A stretch of DNA of 64,000 bases from Sphingomonas sp. (lineage in GTDB: Bacteria; Pseudomonadota; Alphaproteobacteria; Sphingomonadales; Sphingomonadaceae), in assembly GCF_017744835.1 (NCBI RefSeq), contig NZ_JAGIAM010000001.1:682001-746000 (forward strand). Reading direction: 5' to 3'. Shown piece after piece: positions 16,220-23,682 of the stretch. A program made the position numbers and the translations under genes. The notes beneath the pieces were generated by a model, which did not search any database, had not been told where the DNA came from, and was given only the letters and a program-made list of their open reading frames with translations. Each line of letters begins with the position of its first letter. The stretch's first letter is position 1.

Positions 16220-16882
16220 ATGGTTCCCCTTTCGTTCGCCGGCCACGACCTGAGAGCGCTCCCCGAGGGCGCGCTCTACTGGCCGGCGCGGCGCGCGCTG
16301 CTCGTCGCCGACCTGCATTTCGAGAAGGCGAGCTGGTTCGCGAGCAAGGGCCAGATGCTGCCGCCCTATGATTCGATCGCGACGCTCGCCGCGCTTGCCG
16401 CGCTGGTCGAGCGGACCCAGGCGCGGGAGCTGTGGTGCCTGGGCGACAGCTTCCATGATTCGAAGGGCTGCGAGCGGCTGCCGGCGGATGCGCGCGCCAT
16501 GCTGGAGGGGCTGACCGCGCGGCTCGACTGGCGCTGGATCACCGGCAACCATGATTCGCTGCTGGTCGATCACTGCGGCGGCACGATTCTGGAGGAAGCC
16601 GAAGTCGACGGGCTGGTGCTGCGCCACGAGGCCGATCCGGGCGACCCGCGCCCCGAGCTTTCCGGCCACTTCCATCCCAAGCTGCGGATCAGCGTGCGCG
16701 GACGGCAAGTGGCGCGGCGCTGCTTCGTCGCGACGAGCACCAAGCTGATCCTGCCGGCGTTCGGCGCGCTGACCGGCGGGCTCGATGCCCACCATCCCGA
16801 GATCGTCCGCGCGGTAGGCCGCGGGGCGCAGGCGCTGGTCGCGCTGGAGGACCGGCTGCTGCGGTTCCCGATCGCGGCGTAG
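16220..16882 (+). CDS. pdeM: Ligase-associated DNA damage response endonuclease PdeM (metallophosphoesterase)
   Basis: A 220-residue calcineurin-like phosphoesterase. The metal-binding motifs are DLHFEK (about 31-36), GDSFHD (75-80), GNHDS (about 112-116) and GHFHPK (about 152-157). The short form with DLHFEK and HFHPK is typical of PdeM, the nuclease usually found with a DNA-repair ligase and a helicase/exonuclease. Those partners are not in this window, so the gene stands alone here behind the M20 peptidase. It presumably works on damaged DNA ends in the cytoplasm. The name follows the family; the biochemical role in this organism is inferred. Confidence 0.85.
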   Translation: MVPLSFAGHDLRALPEGALYWPARRALLVADLHFEKASWFASKGQMLPPYDSIATLAALAALVERTQARELWCLGDSFHDSKGCERLPADARAMLEGLTARLDWRWITGNHDSLLVDHCGGTILEEAEVDGLVLRHEADPGDPRPELSGHFHPKLRISVRGRQVARRCFVATSTKLILPAFGALTGGLDAHHPEIVRAVGRGAQALVALEDRLLRFPIAA

Positions 16883-17181
16883 GATTTGGCGGGGCTAGCT
16901 TCCCACTTTTCCCGCGTTTTCGGCAATAAATTTGCGCCCGCACGCAAGGAAATTGCGACATCTTGGCGGAAGTTGACGTTTGCACGCTCCACGGGGTTTT
17001 TCGGTTCTCCCGTCGCCGAAGCATAATGACGAGGGATCTCTGATCGAGGTTGGACGAGTTCAAAGAGCGCCGCCGGCTCCTTGCCGGCGGGTAGCCAGCC
17101 AAGCAGCCGAAATCCTACATTGCAAGCGGATCGCGCGTCTCGAATGGACGGATTGTCGACGGGAGCGGGATACGCCTGCGC
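16883..17181. other. Non-coding convergent spacer with a hairpin and a CGGAAGTTGACG element
   Basis: About 300 bp between the convergent ends of PdeM and a DUF2807 gene. It is less GC-rich than its surroundings near 16920-16960. It contains CGGAAGTTGACG at 16967-16978, an element also found in tandem at 53613-53639. A perfect 8-bp stem (CCGCCGGC/GCCGGCGG, loop TCCTT) lies at 17070-17090. No convincing gene was seen; a short ORF at 16980-17231 overlaps the neighbouring gene and lacks a start context. Confidence 0.5.
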
Positions 17182-17862
17182 TCAATCCCGTTTTGCGGTG
17201 CCTGCGCATTCCACCGGGCCCGGGCCGCTGACATGGCATTCGGGGCGGCCGCCGACACGGATCGCGCCGGTGCCGAGCGCCGTCGCACGGGCGGTGTAGC
17301 GCGCCGCTACCGAGAGGTCGCCGCTGCTCTGCGAGACCAGCACCGCGTCGCCCGCAGTGAGGCGCGCGGCGTCGATCGAGCCTGCGCCGAAGCTGCGCGC
17401 GCGCACCCGATCGGCCTTGCCCGCCGCAGTGATAGCGCCGGTACCCGACAGCGTCAGCGCAAGGTCGCGGGCCGCGACGTCGGCGACCTCGAGCGTGCCG
17501 CCGCCGTTGACGGTGAGGTCGACCCGGTCTCCCTTGACCTGGGCGACGCGCACGTGCCCGCCACCGTTGACCTGCACTGCGCCCACCGCCGGCGCGGTCA
17601 GCCGCAGGTGCGGCACGCCGCTGCCGCCCTCGCCGGGACGGACGACGAGCGTGCCGGAGTCGATGCGGACCGAGAGCGCGTCGATCGCCGCCCTGTCGCC
17701 GCTCGCGACGGCACCCGGCGAACCCGGTGCCAGTTCGACGTCGACTTGCCCCTCGACGCGGAGCCGGTCGAAGCTGGTGACGAGGAAGCGGCGCTCGGCG
17801 GCGGGCGGCGCCGCGGCGAGCAGGACGAGGAGCGGGAGCAAGGCGAAGCGGCGCATCGGCAT
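17182..17862 (-). CDS. Secreted DUF2807 (putative auto-transporter adhesin head GIN-like) protein
   Basis: About 226 residues from ATG at 17862 (a second ATG at 17856 is equally possible; neither has a strong Shine-Dalgarno). A signal peptide (RRFALLPLLVLLAAAPPA) is followed by a beta-helical DUF2807 domain made of short repeats such as VNGGGHVRV, VNGGGTLEV and LSGTGAIT. It is a relative of the longer lipoprotein at 18607-19323; the two flank an Imm11-like gene. Members of this family are exported proteins of unknown function often found near membrane-stress genes. The upstream region carries an imperfect 37-bp repeat shared with the neighbouring gene. Confidence 0.75.
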   Translation of the reverse strand: MPMRRFALLPLLVLLAAAPPAAERRFLVTSFDRLRVEGQVDVELAPGSPGAVASGDRAAIDALSVRIDSGTLVVRPGEGGSGVPHLRLTAPAVGAVQVNGGGHVRVAQVKGDRVDLTVNGGGTLEVADVAARDLALTLSGTGAITAAGKADRVRARSFGAGSIDAARLTAGDAVLVSQSSGDLSVAARYTARATALGTGAIRVGGRPECHVSGPGPVECAGTAKRD

Positions 17863-17895
17863 GACACTCGCGCGCGGCGCCGGTTCGCGCAAGCC
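17859..17895. repeat. Imperfect 37-bp direct repeat, copy 1 (copy 2 at 18559-18595)
   Basis: The first 18 bases (GCATGACACTCGCGCGCG) are identical in both copies and 30 of 37 positions match overall, both ending GCAAGCC. Copy 1 covers the start of the 17182-17862 gene; copy 2 lies 15 bp upstream of the 17924-18544 gene. The equal placement suggests either a duplicated promoter/leader or a remnant of tandem duplication of this locus. Confidence 0.6.
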
Positions 17896-17923
17896 CGGGG
17901 CGGGCACCGCGCCATGCCGCGCG

Positions 17924-18544
17924 CTAGAGGACACGCGCGCGGTACATGCGGAAGGCGCGGCGGAGCTTGGCGCGATCGAGCGCGTCGCCCAGTGCCCGGC
18001 TGAAGAACAGCGACCGGAAGAGATGGGGGTCGACCCAGACATCGGGGCCAGAGAGCACCGTATGCGAAACCGCGACGGTCTCGTCAGCGACTTTCCAGGG
18101 AAATTTGAAAACCCGCCCGGCGACGCCGGAAGGCCGGAGACCGGCGCTCTCGGCTGGAAGCAGGCCCGATTTGGTGGCGCCGAAAATCCAAGTGAAATAG
18201 TCGCCCTGGGCGCGCGTGATATTGTCGGCCTGATAGGCACCTTCGCGGACCGGATAGAGGGCGCCCTGCCCCAGGTCGAACCCGCGCAGTATCTCCGCCG
18301 CCCGGGCCGACACGATCCAGTGCGCCTGTGCCGAGATGAGATCGGGCAACTTCTGGAAGAACGGCGCGCGATCGTCGCCCCAGATGCGCTGCGGGCAGAG
18401 CTCCGGCGGCACCGGCTGGCCGCGCTTGTTCGCGCGTTCCGCGGCCCGGGCTCCCTCGCGGTTATTCTGCCAGACGTCGGTCTCGAGCTTTCCGGTCAGG
18501 CTGACCTCGGTCAGCGCGTTGCTGACCCAGACATAGTCGCTCAT
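17924..18544 (-). CDS. Imm11/DUF1629-like protein
   Basis: A 206-residue soluble protein without signal or membrane span. The C-terminal half (VWVDPHLFRSLFFSRALGDALDRAKLRRAFRMYRARV) has the pattern of the DUF1629/Imm11 (MXAN_0049-type) family: 'D.W.d..l...fFS..l..al...'. In that family some members are predicted immunity proteins of polymorphic toxins, but many occur with no toxin nearby; no toxin gene is seen here. It sits between two DUF2807 genes, all on the minus strand. Family assignment is moderate and function is unknown. Confidence 0.6.
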   Translation of the reverse strand: MSDYVWVSNALTEVSLTGKLETDVWQNNREGARAAERANKRGQPVPPELCPQRIWGDDRAPFFQKLPDLISAQAHWIVSARAAEILRGFDLGQGALYPVREGAYQADNITRAQGDYFTWIFGATKSGLLPAESAGLRPSGVAGRVFKFPWKVADETVAVSHTVLSGPDVWVDPHLFRSLFFSRALGDALDRAKLRRAFRMYRARVL

Positions 18545-18558
18545 CGCTCACCCCCCGC

Positions 18559-18595
18559 GCATGACACTCGCGCGCGCGGGGGTTCCGTGCAAGCC
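18559..18595. repeat. Imperfect 37-bp direct repeat, copy 2 (copy 1 at 17859-17895)
   Basis: See copy 1. This copy lies between the DUF2807 lipoprotein stop and the Imm11-like start. On the minus strand it reads GGAAC followed 16 bases later by GTC, a spacing seen in some ECF-sigma promoters, although copy 1 does not keep the GGAAC exactly. Confidence 0.6.
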
Positions 18596-18606
18596 TTGGC
18601 GCCGGC

Positions 18607-19323
18607 TCAGTTGCAGCGCGCCTCGCCCGAGCCGATCTTGCTCACATGGCATTTGGCGCCGCCGGTCAGCTCGGCGTCGCCCGAGCCGATGATCGAGACG
18701 GTCGCCTCGCCCTTCACTGTGCTGCGGATGCTGCCCGAGCCCGCGATCGACACGTCGGCGGCCGAGGCGCTGAAGCCGGCGGCGTCAATGTCGCCCGAGC
18801 CGGCGATCGAGGCGGAGAGCTTGGTCGCGCTGCCCGCGACCTGGATGTCGCCCGAGCCGGCGATCGACAGATCGGCGTCGGTGGCGCGGAGCTCGCCGAT
18901 GCTGAGGTTCCCCGAGCCCGCGATCGACGCATGGAACGCGCCCTCGCCGCGGTCGGCGGTCAGATTGCCCGAGCCGGCGACCGACGCGCCGCCGAGCTTC
19001 GGCATCACGACATGGATCTTCACGCCGCGCTCGCTGCGCATCGACCAGTCGTGCGAATCCTTGCGGCCGACGCGGAGCGTATCGCCATCGACGCGGATGT
19101 CGAGCTTGTCGAGCACGGCCGAATCGCCCTCGGCCGTGACTGCGAAATTCGCGCCGGTGCGGACGTCGACGTCGTCGGGGCCGCGCAGGTCGACCGAGGT
19201 GAAGCCGGTGGCGGCGAAGCTGCGCGATCCGCCGGTGCCGCTCGGCTGGGCGGCTTCGCCCTTTTCCCAGTTCGACTGGCAGGCGGCGAGCGGCAGCAGG
19301 GCGACGATCAGCAGTTTGCGCAT
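18607..19323 (-). CDS. DUF2807 lipoprotein with SIAGSG repeats
   Basis: A 238-residue predicted lipoprotein: signal MRKLLIVALLPLAAC with the lipid-attachment Cys at 15. After a short linker comes a DUF2807 beta-helix in which S-x-AGSG units recur at least seven times (ASVAGSG, ASIAGSG, LSIAGSG, VSIAGSG and so on), each probably one coil. The protein ends with GGAKCHVSKIGSGEARC, so two cysteines may form a bond capping the helix. GAGGGAG stands before the ATG at 19323. Likely periplasmic or surface-exposed; function unknown. It lies downstream of CarD on the same strand, but a terminator separates them. Confidence 0.85.
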   Translation of the reverse strand: MRKLLIVALLPLAACQSNWEKGEAAQPSGTGGSRSFAATGFTSVDLRGPDDVDVRTGANFAVTAEGDSAVLDKLDIRVDGDTLRVGRKDSHDWSMRSERGVKIHVVMPKLGGASVAGSGNLTADRGEGAFHASIAGSGNLSIGELRATDADLSIAGSGDIQVAGSATKLSASIAGSGDIDAAGFSASAADVSIAGSGSIRSTVKGEATVSIIGSGDAELTGGAKCHVSKIGSGEARCN

Positions 19324-19381
19324 GGTTGTTTTCTCCCTCATTCGTGTGTTGTCGTAGCAATACACTTCGCGACAGGCAAGG

Positions 19382-19414
19382 AAAAGGGGCGGCCGTTGCC
19401 GGCGCGCCCCTTTT
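19382..19414 (-). terminator. Intrinsic terminator downstream of carD
   Basis: Inverted repeat AAAAGGGGCG/CGCCCCTTTT (10-bp arms, 13-bp loop), ending in a T run on the minus strand and also capable of working on the plus strand. It lies between the carD stop and the DUF2807 lipoprotein gene, so it would separate the two transcripts. Confidence 0.65.
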
Positions 19415-19441
19415 GGGTGTTGTGGACAGGCCCCACCCCAA

Positions 19442-19463
19442 CCCCTCCCCTGAAGGGGAGGGG
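19442..19463. repeat. C/G-tract hairpin after carD
   Basis: Perfect 9-bp stem CCCCTCCCC/GGGGAGGGG with loop TGAA, starting 9 bp after the carD stop. It resembles a repeat motif widespread in sphingomonad intergenic DNA (recollection, not searched). It may stabilise the carD mRNA 3' end ahead of the terminator at 19382-19414. Confidence 0.6.
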
Positions 19464-19471
19464 CTTATCCC

Positions 19472-20005
19472 TCAGGCCGGAACCTTGTCCTTGTTCCAGG
19501 TGACCGCGGCCTTGCGCAGGATGTCGAGGATCTTCTCGAGCGCGGCCTTCTCGTCGGTCTCTTCCATCGCGGCGAGCTCGCGGGCGAGGCGCGACGCGGC
19601 AGCTTCGAAGATCTGGCGCTCCGAATAGCTCTGCTCGGGCTGATCGTCGGCACGGAACAGGTCGCGGACCACTTCGGCGATCGACACGAGGTCGCCCGAA
19701 TTGATCTTCGCTTCATATTCCTGGGCGCGACGCGACCACATGGTGCGCTTGACCTTGGGCTTGCCCTTGAGCGTCTCGAGCGCTTCCTTGAGCGTCTTGT
19801 CGCTCGAAAGCTTGCGCATGCCCACGCTCTCCGCCTTGTTGGTCGGAACGCGGAGCGTCATCTTCTCTTTCTCGAACCTGAGGACGTAGAGCTCGAGCTG
19901 CATCCCCGCGATTTCTTGCTTCTGGAGCTCGATCACACGGCCCACGCCGTGCTTGGGGTAAACGACATAATCGCCGACATCGAAGGACAGCGCCTTGGCA
20001 GCCAT
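19472..20005 (-). CDS. carD: CarD/CdnL-family RNA polymerase-binding transcription regulator
   Basis: A 177-residue regulator that binds the RNA polymerase beta subunit and stabilises open complexes, especially at rRNA and housekeeping promoters (Caulobacter CdnL, mycobacterial CarD). The N-terminal Tudor-like domain is FDVGDYVVYPKHGVGRVIEL (8-27). The C-terminal helical DNA-contacting domain includes RTMWSRRAQEYEAKINSGD, where the conserved Trp wedges the promoter upstream fork. The start is ATG at 20005; a longer in-frame GTG extension lacks family support. It lies in the helicase–S4–fdxA–carD row, typical of sphingomonads. Confidence 0.93.
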   Translation of the reverse strand: MAAKALSFDVGDYVVYPKHGVGRVIELQKQEIAGMQLELYVLRFEKEKMTLRVPTNKAESVGMRKLSSDKTLKEALETLKGKPKVKRTMWSRRAQEYEAKINSGDLVSIAEVVRDLFRADDQPEQSYSERQIFEAAASRLARELAAMEETDEKAALEKILDILRKAAVTWNKDKVPA

Positions 20006-20250
20006 GTGCGAGGAACCTTTCCGTGAATTAACGGCCCCGAACGGTGCGGCGTCGGGCCAAGCGCTCGCGCGTCGGTCCGGCGTGTCGGGGGCGACTTCGT
20101 ATGCTTCTCCGGGCGGAAGGCGAATCCATCGCCTCCGTCGGGTTCCCATTTAACACGCTTGCAATAAAATTACCAGCCAAAGGTCATCGCCGCACCGCAG
20201 AAATCTGCGGGCGGTGGCAGGTTTCGCGCGGGGAGCGCGTTATCGGCGGC

Positions 20251-20589
20251 TCAGGAGCCCGTGCCGGGGTTCGCCGAGAAATACTTTTCGAACTTGCCGT
20301 CCTCGCCCTTGCGCTCGTCGGCATCGGCCGGGACGTCACCCTTGGTGGTGATGTTGGGCCACTGCTCCGAATAGGTGCGGTTGAGCTCGAGCCACTTCTC
20401 GAGGCCGTTCTCGGTATCCGGAAGGATCGCCTCGGCCGGGCATTCGGGCTCGCAGACGCCGCAGTCGATGCATTCGTTCGGATTGATGACGAGCATGTTC
20501 TCGCCTTCGTAGAAGCAGTCGACCGGACACACTTCGACGCAGTCCATGTACTTGCACCGGATGCAGGCGTCGGTGACGACATAGGTCAT
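20251..20589 (-). CDS. fdxA: 7Fe ferredoxin FdxA ([3Fe-4S][4Fe-4S])
   Basis: A 112-residue soluble electron carrier. The N-terminal cluster motifs are [14 protein letters not shown] (9-22) and [12 protein letters not shown] (about 40-51), the Azotobacter-type FdI arrangement giving one [3Fe-4S] and one [4Fe-4S] cluster. The typical C-terminal extension ([18 protein letters not shown]) is present. It lies 48 bp downstream of the S4-domain gene and 245 bp upstream of carD. The 245-bp gap holds an AT-richer stretch near 20160-20180 and is the likely carD promoter region. Electron partners are not encoded nearby. Confidence 0.95.
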   Translation of the reverse strand: MTYVVTDACIRCKYMDCVEVCPVDCFYEGENMLVINPNECIDCGVCEPECPAEAILPDTENGLEKWLELNRTYSEQWPNITTKGDVPADADERKGEDGKFEKYFSANPGTGS

Positions 20590-20637
20590 TGGCGTCGGGC
20601 TCCCCTGAAGGCCAAAAGCAGTAAACTAGCGGCCCTG

Positions 20638-20946
20638 CTATGCCCCCGAGTCCCCGTCGTCAACGGGCTTGGGCACGTGGATTTCGAGGGCCGTGTAAAG
20701 CTGGGCTGCCTCGGCGGGCGGGCCACGGCGCTTCGGCAGCGCCTCGACGCGCAGCGCGCGGACCTTGCCGTGGAGCGGGAAGACGATGATCGAGCCGATG
20801 CGGACCGCGGCGGCCGAGCGCTCGATGCGGCGGCCGTCGAGGCGCAGCGTGCCCTTTTCGGCGATGGCCTGGGCGTCGGTGCGTGTCTTGGCGAGGCGCG
20901 CGAACCAGAGGAAGCGATCGAGGCGGATCGTCTCGCCGTCAGCCAT
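20638..20946 (-). CDS. S4-domain RNA-binding protein (HslR-like)
   Basis: A 102-residue protein with an S4 domain at 8-65: IRLDRFLWFARLAKTRTDAQ then GTLRLDGRRI. This is the pattern of HslR/Hsp15, which binds ribosomes carrying stalled peptidyl-tRNA. Its ATG lies 8 bp inside the end of the helicase gene, so the two are translationally coupled, a common arrangement in alphaproteobacteria that points to a shared RNA-related task. The C-terminal tail is acidic and Pro-rich. Confidence 0.88.
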   Translation of the reverse strand: MADGETIRLDRFLWFARLAKTRTDAQAIAEKGTLRLDGRRIERSAAAVRIGSIIVFPLHGKVRALRVEALPKRRGPPAEAAQLYTALEIHVPKPVDDGDSGA

Positions 20947-23431
20947 GGCGGCGGAGCCCGGCGAGCGCGGCGAAGGGACTGTCGGCGGGCGGCGGGGCCG
21001 GCTTGGCGACGGGAGTGAGCCCGCGCCACACCCAGCGCTGCGGCTCGCCCTCGCGCGCCTTGGCGGTGCGGAAGCCGAGCTGCGCCATCAGCCGTGCCAG
21101 CGTCTCTGGCGTGAGACCCATCGAAGTGGCGAGCGCGGGATCGGGCGCGAAGGGCGTGCGACCGCCCTTGCCGCCCCTGGCACGGCTGTCGTGCGCGGCG
21201 CGGGCGATCCGCTCGACCAGGTCGACGCGCACGGCCTGGGCGCCGAGCGGGCGGAAGCCGTGCGCGAGATCGGCGCCGGGCGTTCCGCGGGGGAGCACGG
21301 TGGCGCCATCGGGCGGAGCATCGGCGAGCCCCATCAGCTCGCGCCGCCAGCGCGCGGCGGCGGGCTTGAGCAGCGCGGGCGCGAACAGGTCGAGCGTGCC
21401 GATCGTCACGCCCATCTGGCGCAGCCGCTTGCGCGCCGGGGGATCGAGCGCCTCGACCAGCGTGCCGGCGGCGCGGCGGGGGAGCAGCCCCCCGGCCTCG
21501 AGCAGCGCATTGGCGATCGCGCGGACCGGGGCGCCGGCCTCGGGATCGCGCGTCGCGGCATCCAGTTTAGCGAGCGTGGGCAGGTTCTGCGCGATCCGAT
21601 CGGCGAACCAGCGCTCGAGCCGCGCCTGGACCGCCGCGCGCTGGGGCTGGTCGAGCACGTCGAGCGCGCGATCGAGCACGATCCGCGGGCGAGCGATGTT
21701 GGGGCCGGGCTTGAGCTCGGCGACGCCGGTGCCGGACCAGGCGAGCACCGCGCCGACGAGGCCGAGCGCCGCATCCTCGGCCTCGGCCAGCGCGGCGCCG
21801 CGCTTGCGATATTCGCCGGCGAGGCGCTTCTCGGCGGCGGCGAGGAGCATGCGTTTGTCAGCGGCGCGCGCGTCCGGGGCGACGGTGAAGCGGAAACCCT
21901 CGAGCCGGCCGAGCGGGTGATCCTCGACGCTGACTTCGCCCTCGGGCCCGATCGTCACCGGTAGCTCGCCCGCGCCCGCGCCGATCTGGCGGAGCAGCAC
22001 GGTGGTGCGGCGATCGACGAAGCGCTGGGTGAGGCTGGCGTGGAGCGCGTCGGACAGCTTCTCCTCGATCGCGCGGGTGCGCTCGGCCCAGTGCGCGGGG
22101 TCCTGAAGCCAGTCGGCGCGGTGGGCGATATAGGCCCAGCTGCGCGCCGCGGCGATGCGGCCGGCGAGCGTCTCGACGTCGCCGCCCATATTGTCGAGCC
22201 GCGCGATCTCGTCGGCGAACCATTGGTGCGGGACATGGCCGTTGCCCTCGGAGAGATGGCCGAAGAGGCGGCCGACGAAGCGCGCGTGCGGATCGGCGCC
22301 GAGCTTGCGGAAGTCGGGCAGGCCACAGGCGGCCCAGAGCCGCGCGACCATCCGGGGGGAGCGGACGCGGGCGCGGACCCAATCCTCTTCTGAGAGCCGC
22401 TTGAGCACGGCGAGGTCGACCGCCTCGGGCGCGGCGCGGAGCACTTCGTGGTGCGGCCTGGCCTCGAGGCTGGCGATCAGCGCGTCGATGCTGGCGAAAT
22501 CGGGCTCGCCCTGACGCCAGTAGAGATGCTCGAGCCGGGGCACCTGATGCGCCTCGATCGCCAGCACTTCCTCGGGCGTGAAGGCGCTCGGGCCTTCCTC
22601 GTGAAGCGCGCCGAAGGTGCCGTCCTTCTGGTGGCGCCCGGCGCGGCCGGCGATCTGCGCCATCTCGGCGATGGTCAGCCGGCGCTGGCGGCGTCCGTCG
22701 AACTTGTGGAGCGAGGCGAAGGCGACGTGCGCCACGTCCATGTTGAGCCCCATGCCGATCGCGTCGGTGGCGACGAGATAGTCGACCTCACCGGCCTGGA
22801 ACATCGCGACCTGGGCGTTGCGGGTGCGCGGGGATAGCGCGCCCATGACGACGGCGGCACCGCCGCGCAGCCGCCGCAGCGCCTCGGCGACGGCATAGAC
22901 TTCCTCGGCGCTGAAAGCGACGATCGCGCTGCGCCGGGGCAGCCGCGAGAGCTTCTTGGCGCCGGCATAGGAGAGCGTCGAGAAGCGCGGGCGCCCGATC
23001 ACTTCGGCGTCGGGGACCAGCGCCTTGAGCATGGGCCGGAGCGAATCCGAGCCGAGGATCATCGTCTCCTCGCGCCCCCGCGCGCGGAGCAGCCGATCGG
23101 TGAAGACATGGCCGCGCTCGGGATCGGCGCCGAGCTGCGCCTCGTCGAGCGCGACGAAGGCGACGTCGCGTTCGAGCGGCATCGATTCCGCCGTGCACAG
23201 GAACCAGCGCGCCTTGGGCGGCAGGATCTTCTCCTCGCCGGTGATCAGCGCGACCTCGGCGGGGCCCTTCATCTTGACCACCCGGTCATAGACCTCTCGC
23301 GCGAGCAGGCGCAGCGGGAAGCCGATCATGCCGCTGGCATGGCCGCACATCCGCTCGACGGCGAGATGCGTCTTGCCGGTGTTGGTGGGTCCGAGCACCG
23401 CTGTGAGGGGGGAACGCGCGAACTGGCTCAT
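20939..23431 (-). CDS. SUV3/SUPV3L1-like DExH RNA helicase
   Basis: An 830-residue superfamily 2 helicase. Motif I is GPTNTGKT (14-21), motif II is DEAQ (96-99), and motif VI is QIAGRAGRHQKDGTFG, all as in mitochondrial SUV3. The C-terminal half has the SUV3-type helical region and a long, Ala/Arg-rich extension ending FAALAGLRRHG. In mitochondria SUV3 works with RNA decay enzymes; the bacterial form is presumed to unwind structured RNA. The ATG at 23431 is preferred over a TTG 13 codons upstream, since GGA sits nearby and the SQFARSPLTAVLGPTNTGKT start is standard. Confidence 0.9.
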   Translation of the reverse strand: MSQFARSPLTAVLGPTNTGKTHLAVERMCGHASGMIGFPLRLLAREVYDRVVKMKGPAEVALITGEEKILPPKARWFLCTAESMPLERDVAFVALDEAQLGADPERGHVFTDRLLRARGREETMILGSDSLRPMLKALVPDAEVIGRPRFSTLSYAGAKKLSRLPRRSAIVAFSAEEVYAVAEALRRLRGGAAVVMGALSPRTRNAQVAMFQAGEVDYLVATDAIGMGLNMDVAHVAFASLHKFDGRRQRRLTIAEMAQIAGRAGRHQKDGTFGALHEEGPSAFTPEEVLAIEAHQVPRLEHLYWRQGEPDFASIDALIASLEARPHHEVLRAAPEAVDLAVLKRLSEEDWVRARVRSPRMVARLWAACGLPDFRKLGADPHARFVGRLFGHLSEGNGHVPHQWFADEIARLDNMGGDVETLAGRIAAARSWAYIAHRADWLQDPAHWAERTRAIEEKLSDALHASLTQRFVDRRTTVLLRQIGAGAGELPVTIGPEGEVSVEDHPLGRLEGFRFTVAPDARAADKRMLLAAAEKRLAGEYRKRGAALAEAEDAALGLVGAVLAWSGTGVAELKPGPNIARPRIVLDRALDVLDQPQRAAVQARLERWFADRIAQNLPTLAKLDAATRDPEAGAPVRAIANALLEAGGLLPRRAAGTLVEALDPPARKRLRQMGVTIGTLDLFAPALLKPAAARWRRELMGLADAPPDGATVLPRGTPGADLAHGFRPLGAQAVRVDLVERIARAAHDSRARGGKGGRTPFAPDPALATSMGLTPETLARLMAQLGFRTAKAREGEPQRWVWRGLTPVAKPAPPPADSPFAALAGLRRHG

Positions 23432-23682
23432 TGCGGAGTCCAAGATCGCTGCGCGCCGCGACTTACGCAACTCCCCTCGATTGCGAGGATGTTAACCATG
23501 TTGGATTTATTGGAGATTGTCGTGACGTCCTCCCTTTATCTCGGGTGAGGCACAGGTCGCCGCAGGCTGCGGCGCCGGGCGGGGTGCTTAATTTGACTTT
23601 AAACCAGTGCTTTCACACAGAACGCTCGTGGGCCGGGGGTGGCTGCACGAACGCAGATGAGGGTTTCGGGGGGCAGCACAGC

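Noticed and set aside
14642..16795. 717-codon open frame antisense to the M20 peptidase and PdeM genes
   Set aside because: It spans two well-defined genes on the opposite strand and encodes a His/Arg/Ala-rich sequence without motifs.
17070..17090. CCGCCGGC hairpin as an intrinsic terminator after PdeM
   Set aside because: The stem is perfect but no T run follows on either strand and it lies 188 bp from the stop; it is recorded only as a hairpin.
16980..17231. 83-codon plus-strand ORF between PdeM and the DUF2807 gene
   Set aside because: No ribosome-binding site, low-complexity Arg/Pro-rich content and overlap with the convergent gene.
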